Shown: piece after piece, positions 49,904-58,971 of the stretch
Position numbering within the stretch: the first letter of the stretch is position 1
Layout of the letters: each line of letters opens with the position of its first letter
Origin: Skermania sp. ID1734
GTDB lineage: Bacteria > Actinomycetota > Actinomycetes > Mycobacteriales > Mycobacteriaceae
Assembly: GCF_007489285.1 (NCBI RefSeq)
Contig: NZ_VLIY01000004.1
Coordinates: forward strand, 186,001-250,000
Direction of reading: 5' to 3'
DNA length: 64,000 nt
Notes under the pieces: generated by a model
Told to the model about the DNA's origin: nothing
Databases searched by the model: none
Seen by the model: the letters and a program-made list of their open reading frames with translations, nothing else
Translations under genes and position numbers: made by a program

Positions 49904-49982
49904 TGCGAAGTCACCCGCAACTTTTGTGTCGAACAGCGGTCGATCGAGTGCAGTTGGTCCACAACGTGCGGGTGACTTCGCA
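49904..49982. repeat. 16-bp inverted repeat in a divergent intergenic region
   Basis: Arms TGCGAAGTCACCCGCA (49904-49919) and TGCGGGTGACTTCGCA (49967-49982) are perfect reverse complements, 47 nt apart, with partial further pairing inside. The flanking genes (HAD and oppB) diverge, so this is not a simple terminator; it may be an interspersed repeat or a regulatory structure in the oppB leader region. Confidence 0.85.
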
Positions 49983-50032
49983 AGGAAACCGCAGGCGATT
50001 TCCTACAATTACGAGCAACGTGAAAGGAACCG

Positions 50033-51010
50033 ATGGTCGGCTTTCTGCTTCGACGACTCGCCAACTATGTCGTGTTACTGCTGCTTGCCTCGTTCCTGAC
50101 GTTCACGCTCGCCTCCGTCGCCTTCCATCCCCTCGACTACCTCGAGCAACGCAACCCGCGCCCGCCGCAATCGGTGATCGACGCCAAGGCCGACGAGTTG
50201 CACCTGAACGAGCCCATCCCGCAGCGCTATGCGACCTGGCTGAACGGGGTTGTGCACGGCAACTTCGGCAACACCGTCAGCGGTCAACCGGTCGGGGATG
50301 AACTCGGCCGACGAATCTGGACCAGCCTCAAACTGCTGCTCCTCGGTTCGATCATCGGCGCGGTAGTCGGCGTGCTGGTCGGCGCCGCCGGAGCGATTCG
50401 GCAATACAAGCTAAGCGATTACGTCACCACCATACTTTCATTGGTCATCCTCAGCACGCCAGTCTTCCTCGTCGCGACAATCCTGAAATACGGTGCGCTC
50501 GAAGCTAACTCGATAACCGGACAGCAAATCTTTCTCTACACCGGCGAATCGTCGGCCGGGATCGTCAGCGGCTTCTGGGATCAGTTCGTCGACCGCGCAC
50601 AGCATTTGGTGCTGCCGACGTTGACCTTGGCGCTTGGGTCGATCGCCAGCTACAGCCGGTATCAGCGCAACGCCATGCTCGACGTCCTCGACAGCGACTT
50701 CATTCGGACCGCCCGCGCCAAGGGCCTCACCCGCCGCCACGCGCTGTTCAAGCACGGCCTCCGAACGGCCCTGATCCCGATGGCGACGCTGTTCGCGTAC
50801 GGTTTCGGCGCCCTGGTCACCGGGGCGACCTTCACCGAAAAGATCTTCGGCTGGCACGGCATCGGTGAGTGGCTGGTCATGGGCATCAACAGCCAGGACG
50901 TGAATATCGTTGCGGCCATTACCTCTTTTATCGGCCTGGTCATCCTGTTGTCGGGACTGTTGTCCGACATCGTCTACGCGGCCCTCGATCCGAGAGTGCG
51001 GGTGAGCTGA
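50033..51010 (+). CDS. oppB: Peptide ABC transporter permease OppB
   Basis: The 325-residue permease has six membrane helices and the binding-protein-dependent transport EAA loop RYQRNAMLDVLDSDFIRTARAKGLTRR. The order permease-permease-fused ATPase-binding protein is that of the M. tuberculosis opp operon (Rv1283c-Rv1280c). ATG at 50033 has AAAGGA at proper spacing. The next gene starts 1 nt after its stop. Confidence 0.93.
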   Translation: MVGFLLRRLANYVVLLLLASFLTFTLASVAFHPLDYLEQRNPRPPQSVIDAKADELHLNEPIPQRYATWLNGVVHGNFGNTVSGQPVGDELGRRIWTSLKLLLLGSIIGAVVGVLVGAAGAIRQYKLSDYVTTILSLVILSTPVFLVATILKYGALEANSITGQQIFLYTGESSAGIVSGFWDQFVDRAQHLVLPTLTLALGSIASYSRYQRNAMLDVLDSDFIRTARAKGLTRRHALFKHGLRTALIPMATLFAYGFGALVTGATFTEKIFGWHGIGEWLVMGINSQDVNIVAAITSFIGLVILLSGLLSDIVYAALDPRVRVS

Positions 51011-51011
51011 A

Positions 51012-51929
51012 GTGACGGCCCCGGACACCGAACTCGTCGCCCAAGCCGAGCGCCCGATCGAAAGCGTCGGCCGCCGCAGCCTCGTCTGGCGCCGCTTCCT
51101 CCGCAACCGGCCCGCGCTGCTCGGCGCCGCCATCCTCATCCTGATGTTCCTCGCCGCGTTCGTTCTGCCGCATTTCCTCAAGTACGACTACGACTCGATG
51201 GATTACACCGCGCTGCTCAAGCCGCCGAGCCTCGACCATCCCTTCGGCACCACCCAAATCGGGCATGACGTGCTGGCCCAAACCCTGCGCGGACTGCAGA
51301 AGTCGCTGATCATCGGCGTCTGCGTCGCGTTCTTCACCACGACCATTGCGGCGATCGTCGGTTCGGTCGCGGGGTACCTCGGCGGCTGGCCGGACCGCGT
51401 CATCATGTGGATCGTCGACCTGCTGCTGGTGGTGCCGAGTTTCATCATCATCGCCGTGACCACTCCCCGGGTGAAAGCGACGGGATCGATTGCGCTGCTG
51501 ATCGTTTTGCTCACGGTCTTCAGCTGGATGATCACCGCCCGCATGGTGCGCGGCATGACGCTGAGTCTCCGTGAGCGCGAGTTCGTGGTCGCCGCCAAAT
51601 ACATGGGTGCGTCTACACCCAAAATCATTGCCACCCATATTGTCCCGAACATTGCCTCGATCCTCATCATCGACACCACACTCAATGTCGGGGCGGCGAT
51701 CTTGGCCGAAACAGGCTTGAGCTACTTGGGATTCGGCGTCCAGCCACCCGATGTGTCGCTCGGTTCGCTCATCGCGGTCGGCACCCAGTCGGCGTTGACC
51801 TACCCGTGGCTCTTCCTGTTCGCCGGCGCACTGTTGGTCATCACAGTGCTCTCGGCCAACCTCGTCGGCGACGGGTTGCGCGACGCCCTCGACCCGTCGG
51901 CCAAGCGGGCACGGAAGCACAAGCAATGA
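51012..51929 (+). CDS. oppC: Peptide ABC transporter permease OppC
   Basis: The 305-residue protein has an N-terminal cytoplasmic tail, a first helix (about 38-58), the DppC-type [18 protein letters not shown] segment and the EAA loop [22 protein letters not shown] at 51012 is 1 nt past oppB and its stop overlaps oppD as ATGA, so the three genes are translated together. Confidence 0.93.
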   Translation: MTAPDTELVAQAERPIESVGRRSLVWRRFLRNRPALLGAAILILMFLAAFVLPHFLKYDYDSMDYTALLKPPSLDHPFGTTQIGHDVLAQTLRGLQKSLIIGVCVAFFTTTIAAIVGSVAGYLGGWPDRVIMWIVDLLLVVPSFIIIAVTTPRVKATGSIALLIVLLTVFSWMITARMVRGMTLSLREREFVVAAKYMGASTPKIIATHIVPNIASILIIDTTLNVGAAILAETGLSYLGFGVQPPDVSLGSLIAVGTQSALTYPWLFLFAGALLVITVLSANLVGDGLRDALDPSAKRARKHKQ

Positions 51930-53785
51930 GCGTTCTCGACATTGCCGACCTCACCGTCACCTTCCCCAGCGAAGAGGGCCGCATCAGCGCGGTGCGCGGC
52001 GTCAGTTACTCCGTCGGCGAGGGCGAGGTCGTCGCGATCGTCGGCGAATCCGGTTCGGGCAAGTCGGTTTCCGCGCTCGCCGTGATGGGCTTACTGCCCG
52101 ATCATGCCCGAATCACCGGTTCCATCCGCCTGCAGGGTCGCGAACTGCTCGGTATGGGCGATCGCGAGCTGTCCCGGTTGCGCGGCAGCACCGTGAGCAT
52201 GGTGTTCCAAGACCCACTGTCGGCGCTGACGCCGGTCTACCGGGTCGGCGACCAGATCGCCGAGGCGCTGCTCGTGCACGATCGCGCCGAGAACCGCGCG
52301 GAGGCGGCCGAGCGCGCGATCGAGTTGCTGGATCTCGTCGGCATCGGCAATGCACGCGAACGCTCCCGTGCGTTTCCGCACGAGTTCTCCGGCGGCATGC
52401 GTCAGCGCGTCGTTATCGCGATGGCCATCGCCAACGACCCGGCGCTGATCCTCTGCGACGAACCGACCACCGCGCTCGATGTGACGGTGCAGGCACAGAT
52501 CCTGAGCCTGCTGCGCAAGGCCCGGGACCTCACCGGCGCGGGCGTCGTCATGATCACCCACGACATGGGTGTTGCCTCGACCATCGCCGACCGGGTGCTG
52601 GTCATGTACGCCGGGCGCATCGTCGAATCTGCCACGGTCGGCGAGATTTTCGCCGAACCGCAGATGCCGTACACGATCGGCCTGCTCGGCTCGATCCCGC
52701 GACTCGACTCACCGCCTCGCCAACCGCTCATACCGATCGCCGGCGCGCCCCCGGCCATGCATGATCTCCCGCCCGGATGTCCGTTCGCGCCCCGCTGCCC
52801 GTTGGCTATCGATGCGTGCAACGCGGCCGAACCGCCGCTGGTGGCGGTAGACGGAACCGACCATCGCGCTGCGTGCATCCGCATCCCCGGGAACTGGGCC
52901 GATCACCCGGTGCCGCTCGTGGAGCGATTGACCGCATTCGAGGTGCCATCGACGCCAGCGGCGGAACGGACGCGCGGCGACGTGGTGCTGCGGGTGGACG
53001 GCCTGCGCAAGACCTATCCCATTACCAGCGGTGTGGTCTTTCGCCGAAAGCGCGGCGAGGTGCACGCGGTCGACGGCATCAGCCTCGAACTGCACGCAGG
53101 AAACACGCTCGCCCTGGTCGGCGAGTCCGGATCGGGCAAGTCCACCACGCTGACCCAATTGCTCAACCTCACCGCGCCGGAAGCCGGCACCATCGAGGTT
53201 CTCGGCCACGACGTCGCGACGCTGTCCCGGCAACAACGCCGCACACTGCGTCGGCGTATGCAGATCGTTTTTCAGGACCCCACCGCGTCGCTCGATCCGC
53301 GGTTGCCCATCCACGACGTCGTCGCCGAACCCCTGCGACTCGACGGTCGCAGCAAGCAGGAGATCCGGGCCCGCGTGCCGGAACTACTGCGACTCGTCGG
53401 CTTGCGGCCCGAGCATGCGCAGCGCTACCCGGCCGACTTCTCCGGCGGCCAAAAGCAACGCATCTGTATCGCCCGCGCGCTCGCCCTGGACCCCGAGATC
53501 CTCGTGCTCGACGAGCCCGTGTCATCGCTGGATGTCTCGATCCAAGCGGGCGTGCTGAACCTGTTGCGTGAATTGCAACGAGAGCGGGGCATCGCCTATC
53601 TGTTCGTCTCCCATGACCTTTCGGTGGTTCGCAACCTCGCCCACGACGTCGCAGTGATGCATAACGGAAGCATCGTCGAGCAGGGCCGCGCAGAGGATGT
53701 CTTTACCGCGCCGAAACACCCCTATACCCAGGCACTATTGGATGCCATACCTCGTCCGCCCGAAAACGCCTGGTCAACGGCCTGA
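51926..53785 (+). CDS. oppD: Peptide ABC transporter, two fused ATPase domains (OppDF)
   Basis: The 619-residue protein holds two complete ATPase domains: first Walker [13 protein letters not shown] (about 38), signature FSGGMRQRV and Walker [14 protein letters not shown]; second Walker [12 protein letters not shown] (about 395), signature FSGGQKQRI and Walker [14 protein letters not shown]. The oligopeptide-binding Cys cluster ([17 protein letters not shown]) follows the first domain and resembles the OppD/DppD 4Fe-4S region. The fusion is normal for mycobacterial OppD (Rv1281c). Start ATG overlaps the oppC stop. Confidence 0.95.
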   Translation: MSVLDIADLTVTFPSEEGRISAVRGVSYSVGEGEVVAIVGESGSGKSVSALAVMGLLPDHARITGSIRLQGRELLGMGDRELSRLRGSTVSMVFQDPLSALTPVYRVGDQIAEALLVHDRAENRAEAAERAIELLDLVGIGNARERSRAFPHEFSGGMRQRVVIAMAIANDPALILCDEPTTALDVTVQAQILSLLRKARDLTGAGVVMITHDMGVASTIADRVLVMYAGRIVESATVGEIFAEPQMPYTIGLLGSIPRLDSPPRQPLIPIAGAPPAMHDLPPGCPFAPRCPLAIDACNAAEPPLVAVDGTDHRAACIRIPGNWADHPVPLVERLTAFEVPSTPAAERTRGDVVLRVDGLRKTYPITSGVVFRRKRGEVHAVDGISLELHAGNTLALVGESGSGKSTTLTQLLNLTAPEAGTIEVLGHDVATLSRQQRRTLRRRMQIVFQDPTASLDPRLPIHDVVAEPLRLDGRSKQEIRARVPELLRLVGLRPEHAQRYPADFSGGQKQRICIARALALDPEILVLDEPVSSLDVSIQAGVLNLLRELQRERGIAYLFVSHDLSVVRNLAHDVAVMHNGSIVEQGRAEDVFTAPKHPYTQALLDAIPRPPENAWSTA

Positions 53786-53816
53786 TCGTTGACCATTGAA
53801 ATACTCCCGTGATTTT

Positions 53817-53846
53817 TTGCCCTTCTTTGCGGAGATGTTGTAACGT
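53817..53846 (+). promoter_or_regulatory. Possible promoter of the small ORF at 53986
   Basis: TTGCCC (53817-53822) and TAACGT (53841-53846) are spaced by 18 nt. A start near 53853 would give a leader of about 130 nt before the small ORF. Sequence-based guess only. Confidence 0.4.
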
Positions 53847-53985
53847 CCGTCGCAGCCGTCACGATGATGACGTCGAGACACTCCGATTACCTCGGGTGTG
53901 ATCTCGCCCAGGTCGTATAGCGCGGCTTGGGGCTGGCAGTCGGGGAAACCGCCTGTCGCGCAACAACTGACGAAAGGGCAAAGAA

Positions 53986-54105
53986 ATGGCACTCGGCAAC
54001 TTGATCTCGAGCTTCATCAGCGGCGGCATCTTCACCAGCTTCCAGAGCCTGCTTGGCGGCTTCGGCACCATCCTCGGTGGCACCCCGCTGGGCGGCACCT
54101 GGTGA
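53986..54105 (+). CDS. 39-residue charge-free amphipathic small protein
   Basis: ATG at 53986 follows a GAAAGG ribosome binding site; nearly every third codon position is G or C (all but three), which is strong evidence of coding. The peptide begins MALGNLISSF and ends GGTPLGGTW. It has no charged side chain, and its Leu/Ile/Phe residues (3, 6, 7, 10, 11, 15, 16, 19, 22, 23, 26, 29, 30) recur every 3-4 positions with Ser/Thr/Gly/Gln on the other face, as in an amphipathic or pore-forming helix. No signal peptide. Two terminators follow, so it is a separate unit between oppD and oppA. It resembles in style the leaderless channel peptides PorA/PorH of Corynebacterium; homology is not shown. Confidence 0.75.
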   Translation: MALGNLISSFISGGIFTSFQSLLGGFGTILGGTPLGGTW

Positions 54106-54107
54106 TC

Positions 54108-54125
54108 TCTCACCACTAGGTGAGA
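54108..54125 (+). terminator. Hairpin directly after the small ORF
   Basis: Perfect 7-bp arms TCTCACC and GGTGAGA with an ACTA loop start 2 nt after the TGA stop. It may protect the 3' end of the small mRNA or act with the stronger hairpin that follows. Confidence 0.65.
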
Positions 54126-54140
54126 AACCGCTGATAGACA

Positions 54141-54180
54141 CGAAATCCCCGAGCACGGCTATAGCGTGCTCGGGGATTCG
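54141..54180 (+). terminator. Strong terminator between the small ORF and oppA
   Basis: ATCCCCGAGCAC pairs with GTGCTCGGGGAT around GGCTATAGC, extended by CGA/TCG at the foot, followed by TCTATTCT. This separates the small ORF from oppA. Confidence 0.85.
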
Positions 54181-54281
54181 TCTATTCTGCCAACGGTTCC
54201 CTCGAAATAGGTGTAACCAGGCCGCACAAAGATTCGCCAAGAATCTTGTTTGGGCAGGTTAATTCGCAGCGAAAGGCGATC

Positions 54282-55973
54282 ATGCGGATCCGTCGAGCCA
54301 GCAATCGTGTCGCAGCCTTTCTCGCCGTGCCGATTCTTTCTGCAACATTGGTGCTAGCCGGTTGTAGCAGCACTACCGCGCCGCCCTCGGGTGCCGGGTC
54401 GATCGGCACCAGCAATGACATCAATCCGCACCCGGTCAGCGATCTCCGGGACGGCGGCAATCTGCGCCTCGCGCTATCGGCATTCCCGGCCAACTTCAAC
54501 ACGCTGTCCAACGACGGCAACGACGCCGAGATCGCCGCGGTGGTCCGGCCGATGATGCCGCGGTCGTTCGTGAGCGACGCCGCGGGCCGACTGAGCGTGG
54601 ATCACAACTACTTCACCGACATCGCGCTCACCAACACCAACCCGCAGCAGGTCACCTACACGATCAACCCGAAGGCCGTGTGGTCCGACGGCACCCCGAT
54701 CACGTGGGAAGACATCGCGTCGCAGGCCAATGCCATGAGCGGCCGCGACCCCTCCTTCCTGATCGCACTCACCTATGGCTTCGACCGGGTGGCCAAGGTT
54801 GAGCGCGGTATCGATGACCGCCAGGCGATCATCACTTTCAGCAAGCCGTACGCGGAATGGAAAGGCCAGTTCGCGGGCAACTCGATGCTCTACCCGAAGT
54901 CGGTGACGGCAAATCCGGAGTCGTTCAACCACAGCCTGCGCGACAACATCACGCTCACCTCGGGCCCGTTCGTGATTACCTCGATAGATCGCGGGCAGAA
55001 CCGGATCACTCTCGGCCGCAACCCGCGGTGGTGGGGCGCGAAGCCGAAGCTCGACAACATCACCTTCAGCGTTCTCGATGATTCCGCGCGGGTTCCGGCA
55101 CTGCAGAACAACGAGATCGACGCCGTCGGGCTGGGCACCATCGACGAGGTGAAAACAGCGCAGGAGACGCCGGGGATCGCGGTCCGCCGCGCGCCGGCGA
55201 CCCAGTGGTCGGCCATCACGTTTAACGGAGCCCCCGGTTCGATACTGGCCGATCCGAAACTGCGGGTCGCGATCTCGAAGGCCATCGACCGGCAAGGCAT
55301 TGCCACCGCCATCCAGAACGGCCTGATCAACGATCCGAAACCGCTGAACAATCACATCTATCTGGCGGGCCAGGACGGCTACCGCGACAACTCCGCACCG
55401 GTTGCGTTCGACCCGCAGGCAGCAGCGAAGCAACTTGACGAATTGGGCTGGAAGCTCAACGGGTCGGTCCGCGAGAAGGATGGCCGCAAGCTGGAAATCC
55501 GCGATGTCATGTACAACTCCGTGACGTGGGTGCAAATCGCCCAGATTGTGCAGGCCAACCTCGCGGCGGTCGGAGTGAAGCTCAACATCGAGACCAAGCC
55601 CGGTGCCGGCTATTTCACAGACGTCATTCAGCCCGGCAATTTCGATATCGCCCAGTTCTCCTGGGTGGGCGACGCCTTCCCGTTGGGCAGCATCTTCCAG
55701 GTGTACGGCTACAACCCGAATGACCTGCAAGGCAACTACGGTCGCATCGGCTCACCGCAACTCAACGACCTGATCGAGAAGACGGTGTCCGAACTTGATC
55801 CGAAGAAGGCCATCGACCTGGCCAACCAGGTGGACCGGGCGGTCTTTGCCGAGGGACATTCGCTGCCCTTGATGCAGTCGCCCGGCAACGTCGGGGTTCG
55901 GGCCAATCTGGCCAACTTCGGCGCCACCGGTCTGGCCTCGCTCGACTACACGACGATCGGCTTCCTGAAGTAG
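54282..55973 (+). CDS. oppA: Peptide-binding lipoprotein OppA
   Basis: The 563-residue protein has a signal peptide with lipobox LVLAGC (Cys about 27) and the SBP_bac_5 fold (DGGNLRLALSAFPANFNTLSNDG; VTYTINPKAVWSDGTPITWEDIA; FGATGLASLDYTTIGF). It follows M. tuberculosis OppA (Rv1280c) closely over its whole length by eye. It captures peptides (glutathione or bradykinin in M. tuberculosis studies) for OppBCD. The ATG at 54282 (MRIRRASNR) is preferred because the signal peptide starts there; an in-frame ATG at 54246 is too far upstream. It has its own promoter region after the terminator. Confidence 0.93.
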   Translation: MRIRRASNRVAAFLAVPILSATLVLAGCSSTTAPPSGAGSIGTSNDINPHPVSDLRDGGNLRLALSAFPANFNTLSNDGNDAEIAAVVRPMMPRSFVSDAAGRLSVDHNYFTDIALTNTNPQQVTYTINPKAVWSDGTPITWEDIASQANAMSGRDPSFLIALTYGFDRVAKVERGIDDRQAIITFSKPYAEWKGQFAGNSMLYPKSVTANPESFNHSLRDNITLTSGPFVITSIDRGQNRITLGRNPRWWGAKPKLDNITFSVLDDSARVPALQNNEIDAVGLGTIDEVKTAQETPGIAVRRAPATQWSAITFNGAPGSILADPKLRVAISKAIDRQGIATAIQNGLINDPKPLNNHIYLAGQDGYRDNSAPVAFDPQAAAKQLDELGWKLNGSVREKDGRKLEIRDVMYNSVTWVQIAQIVQANLAAVGVKLNIETKPGAGYFTDVIQPGNFDIAQFSWVGDAFPLGSIFQVYGYNPNDLQGNYGRIGSPQLNDLIEKTVSELDPKKAIDLANQVDRAVFAEGHSLPLMQSPGNVGVRANLANFGATGLASLDYTTIGFLK

Positions 55974-55974
55974 C

Positions 55975-56673
55975 GTGACCCGCCACCCGCTGCGTTATCC
56001 GGCAATGGTCACGTCGTATGTCCTGCTGGGTTGCTGCGTGCTGGCTGGCGTCCGGGTCACGGCCACCGCCGATACCGACCCCGTCGTCGCCGCCCGCGCG
56101 GCCGATGACGTGAGCGTGCTGCTGCTGGTGTCGCTGATCATCGCGATCGGTAGCGGCTACACACTGCTGGCCGCGCTCGTGCATCCGGTCGGGAAATCGT
56201 CGGCAGTCACCGTCCGGCGCGTGCGGCAGCAACGCGGGCTTCGCAGCCGGTCGTGGGTCGAGATTGACGACGGCGAACGGTCACGGTGGATGCCGGTCTA
56301 TTTCGACCCGGTGCTGGTGACGGTTCCCTCGCCGACTCCAGCGACCCTCGTGCGCACCGGCATTCGCCCGCTCGTGCGAATCGACGGCCACCGCCTCTTC
56401 GCCGCCGGCAAGCTGCGGGAACGCGAACCGGCGGGAACGCTGATCGACAATCCTGCGCGCGCCGATCCGCAGAGCCGCGAGCGCGGCGCACAGGTGGCGC
56501 GGCTGCCCCGCAGATTGATACTGGACGCCCAGTTCGCCTTGCCCGCCCCGATCATCGGCGGGCTGTGGGTGTACCTGCGCGGTGGCGGGGTGCTCACCTT
56601 CGCGCTGTCCTGTCTGGTCGCTGCCGGCGTCGGAATATGGCTTGCTGCCATCGCCGGATCGGACCCGTCCTAA
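55975..56673 (+). CDS. Membrane protein of unknown function
   Basis: The 232-residue protein has two N-terminal helices (about 11-31 and 46-66), a cytoplasmic middle part (about 70-190) with basic residues and two C-terminal helices (about 190-228). GTG at 55975 lies 1 nt past the oppA stop, suggesting coupling. No family recognised; similar four-helix proteins occur in mycobacterial genomes. A link to peptide uptake is only suggested by position. Confidence 0.7.
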   Translation: MTRHPLRYPAMVTSYVLLGCCVLAGVRVTATADTDPVVAARAADDVSVLLLVSLIIAIGSGYTLLAALVHPVGKSSAVTVRRVRQQRGLRSRSWVEIDDGERSRWMPVYFDPVLVTVPSPTPATLVRTGIRPLVRIDGHRLFAAGKLREREPAGTLIDNPARADPQSRERGAQVARLPRRLILDAQFALPAPIIGGLWVYLRGGGVLTFALSCLVAAGVGIWLAAIAGSDPS

Positions 56674-56683
56674 ACTCCCATGT

Positions 56684-57409
56684 GTGACCGGTGGTTCGCT
56701 CGGGGGCGACGGCCGCGCAGTGCGCGGTCGCGAGACTCGGCTGTCCCGCGAATTCATCATCGACACGGCAATCGAACTGATCGACAAGGCCGGCGTTGCC
56801 CGACTGACGATGCGGCGTCTCGGCACCGCATGCGGCGTCGAGGCGATGGCGCTGTATCGATACGTGTCGGGTCGTGATGACGTGCTCAGCGGGGTGGTCG
56901 ATCGAATTGTCGATCGGCTTTATGAGGAGAACCTCGCCCAGCGTCACAGTCAGGACAGCTGGCAGGACTACCTGATTCGGTTGGCGCACGGGACGCGACG
57001 CATCGCGCTCAATCATCCCGAGCTGTTCCCATTGATAGCGACCCGGCCGCCCGAGGCCCCGTGGATTCGCCCGCCGCTGCGCAGCCTGCGCTGGCTGGAG
57101 TCGTTTCTCGACACACTTATCGGGCACGGCTTCAGCGACTCGGGGGCCGCAGCCGCGTATCGCGCCTACACCACATTTCTGCTCGGCGACCTACTGCTCG
57201 AAATTGCCGGCAAGGGCATCGAGCTCGGGGCGGACGAGCTGCATGCGGCCGACCTCCCTGAAGAGCTCGACCTCGCCGATTATCCCAACCTGCAACGGCT
57301 ACAACCGAAGCTGACCGTTGACACTGCCGCGCAGGAATTCGAGGAGAGCCTGGAGAACCTACTCGATCGAATCGAGCTGCTCGGACCGCGACAGCGCAGA
57401 CACCGCTAG
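56684..57409 (+). CDS. TetR-family transcriptional regulator
   Basis: The 241-residue protein has a TetR domain (LSREFIIDTAIELIDKAGVARLTMRRLGTACGVEAMALYRYVSGRDDVLSGVVD, about 18-70) and a TetR_C-type ligand domain. GTG at 56684, 10 nt after the preceding stop, is the first start matching the domain. The HTH resembles regulators controlling lipid or drug-efflux genes. Target genes are not evident. Confidence 0.88.
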   Translation: MTGGSLGGDGRAVRGRETRLSREFIIDTAIELIDKAGVARLTMRRLGTACGVEAMALYRYVSGRDDVLSGVVDRIVDRLYEENLAQRHSQDSWQDYLIRLAHGTRRIALNHPELFPLIATRPPEAPWIRPPLRSLRWLESFLDTLIGHGFSDSGAAAAYRAYTTFLLGDLLLEIAGKGIELGADELHAADLPEELDLADYPNLQRLQPKLTVDTAAQEFEESLENLLDRIELLGPRQRRHR

Positions 57410-57530
57410 TTCGTCGCGTCTCGATTTAGGCATAACTTCCCACATCGGACACCCATGCAGGTAATTTGTGTACAGCGTTACCGGCGTTCCAGTTCCCCAT
57501 TGGCCTGGCGTTGAGCGTGAAAGGCTGACG

Positions 57531-57746
57531 ATGATGCGTACCGGCGGACTTCTTGGCACCCTGCTTTTGATCTGGCTCATCATCGGCGCGATCGCCTGTG
57601 GCCAGCGTGACTATTTCAGCAGCGATCAAAAAATGAACTGTGCAGACTTCGGCACCATCGTGGTGACCGTGCTTGCCGGTCCGTTGAACTACTTCGGCGT
57701 CAATCCGAAGGTCGAAAACTGCAACGTGCCTCAGCCGAGTCAGTAG
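57531..57746 (+). CDS. Small membrane protein, conserved mycobacterial type
   Basis: The 71-residue protein has a membrane helix (about 6-25: LLGTLLLIWLIIGAIACG) followed by an outer part with two cysteines (MNCADF and VENCNV) and a short hydrophobic stretch IVVTVLAGPLNYFG. ATG at 57531 follows GAAAGG by 6 nt. The cysteine just after the helix is not in a clear lipobox. Function unknown. Confidence 0.7.
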   Translation: MMRTGGLLGTLLLIWLIIGAIACGQRDYFSSDQKMNCADFGTIVVTVLAGPLNYFGVNPKVENCNVPQPSQ

Positions 57747-57767
57747 GCGCGGGCCCGGTTAGTAGCC

Positions 57768-58178
57768 CTACGGGAGCGTGATGCCCCCGATCGGGTGCGG
57801 ATTGAACGCAACCTCCCACCGGAATCCGTCCGGATCGGCGAAGTAGCCCGAGTAGCCGCCCCACTCGCGTTGTCGCGCTGCGCTCACCTGCGCACCGGCC
57901 CGCCCTGCGTCCGCGAGCACGTTGTCGACCCCGGCCGGTTCAGCGCAGTTGTGCGCGAGGGTGAATGGCGCCGCGCCACCGGCGTTTACCGGACCTATTT
58001 CGGCTTCCGCGTGCTCACGCGCCCACAGCGACAGGACCACCTTGTCCGCCACCGCGAACATGAGCACCTCTCCGGGCACGTCGAGGGCCGGGGTCCAGCC
58101 GAGACCGGATACGTAGAAGTTCCGACTGACCGCAAGATCCTGCACTACCAACGTGACGAAGTTGATGCGCTGCTGCAT
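57768..58178 (-). CDS. VOC/glyoxalase-family protein
   Basis: The 136-residue protein has the vicinal-oxygen-chelate pattern: INFVTLVVQDLAVSRNFYVSGLGW at the start and GGYSGYFADPDGFRWEVAFNP near the end, with two beta-alpha-beta-beta-beta modules. Members act on small aldehydes or antibiotics (bleomycin-type binding). ATG at 58178 has GAGG upstream. Divergent from the GntR gene across 70 bp containing a palindromic operator. Confidence 0.85.
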   Translation of the reverse strand: MQQRINFVTLVVQDLAVSRNFYVSGLGWTPALDVPGEVLMFAVADKVVLSLWAREHAEAEIGPVNAGGAAPFTLAHNCAEPAGVDNVLADAGRAGAQVSAARQREWGGYSGYFADPDGFRWEVAFNPHPIGGITLP

Positions 58179-58200
58179 ACGGTGATCCTCGCACGACATG

Positions 58201-58213
58201 GTGGTCTGACCAC
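58201..58213. promoter_or_regulatory. FadR/GntR-type operator
   Basis: Perfect palindrome GTGGTC-T-GACCAC fits the TGGTCNGACCA consensus of FadR-type GntR regulators. It lies between the divergent VOC and GntR genes, 36 bp before the GntR start, so autoregulation is likely. Confidence 0.7.
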
Positions 58214-58248
58214 TTGACCAATCGGAGTATTCGACGGAGACTAGGTCC

Positions 58249-58971
58249 ATGCCGCTACAGCCCGTCAGTCGCCGCTCGGTTCCCGAGGAGGTCTTCGACC
58301 AGATCGTCGGCGAGGTTCTCGGCGGCGGCCTTTCGCCGGGCGAGGCGCTGCCGAGCGAACGACGGCTCGCCGAGGTACTCGGCGTGTCTCGCCCGGCGGT
58401 ACGCGAGGCGCTGAAGCGGGTTGCCGCCGCGGGCCTCGTCGAGGTTCGTCAGGGCGACAACACCACCGTGCGGGACTTTCGCCGCCACGCGGGCCTCGAC
58501 CTCTTGCCGGCACTGCTGTTGCGCGGCGGCGAACTCGATGTCGCGGTGGCGCGCAGCATTCTGGAAGCGCGACTACACAACGGACCCAAAGTGGCCGAAC
58601 TTGCCGCCTACCGTCGCGGCGCCGCTATGAAAGACGTTCTGCATGAGGCTATTCAGGAGCTAGCCTCTGCGTCCGACCCGATTGCTCAGCAGCGCGCCGC
58701 GCTGGCCTTCTGGGATCGGGTCGTGGACGGCGCGGATTCCATCGTCTTTCGATTGATGTACAACACCCTGCGGGCCGCGTACGAACCGGCGCTCGATGCA
58801 CTCGCGGCGGCCATGGCCGGCGAGGTCGGGAACCTCGACGCGTATCGCAAACTCACCGACGCGATCGTGGCCGCGGATCCCGCTGCCGCCGAAATCGCCG
58901 CGCGAGAACTGCTCGAACCCGCCACCGCGACGCTCCTGGCCGCCTTCACCCTGTTGGAGAACCAGAAATGA
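58249..58971 (+). CDS. GntR/FadR-family transcriptional regulator
   Basis: The 240-residue protein has a GntR winged helix-turn-helix ([41 protein letters not shown], about 28-68) and an FCD/FadR-type all-helical ligand domain (about 80-235). It is coupled to the downstream hydroxylase gene by an ATGA overlap, so it probably controls that enzyme in response to a fatty acid or related ligand. An exact FadR-like operator precedes it. Confidence 0.9.
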   Translation: MPLQPVSRRSVPEEVFDQIVGEVLGGGLSPGEALPSERRLAEVLGVSRPAVREALKRVAAAGLVEVRQGDNTTVRDFRRHAGLDLLPALLLRGGELDVAVARSILEARLHNGPKVAELAAYRRGAAMKDVLHEAIQELASASDPIAQQRAALAFWDRVVDGADSIVFRLMYNTLRAAYEPALDALAAAMAGEVGNLDAYRKLTDAIVAADPAAAEIAARELLEPATATLLAAFTLLENQK

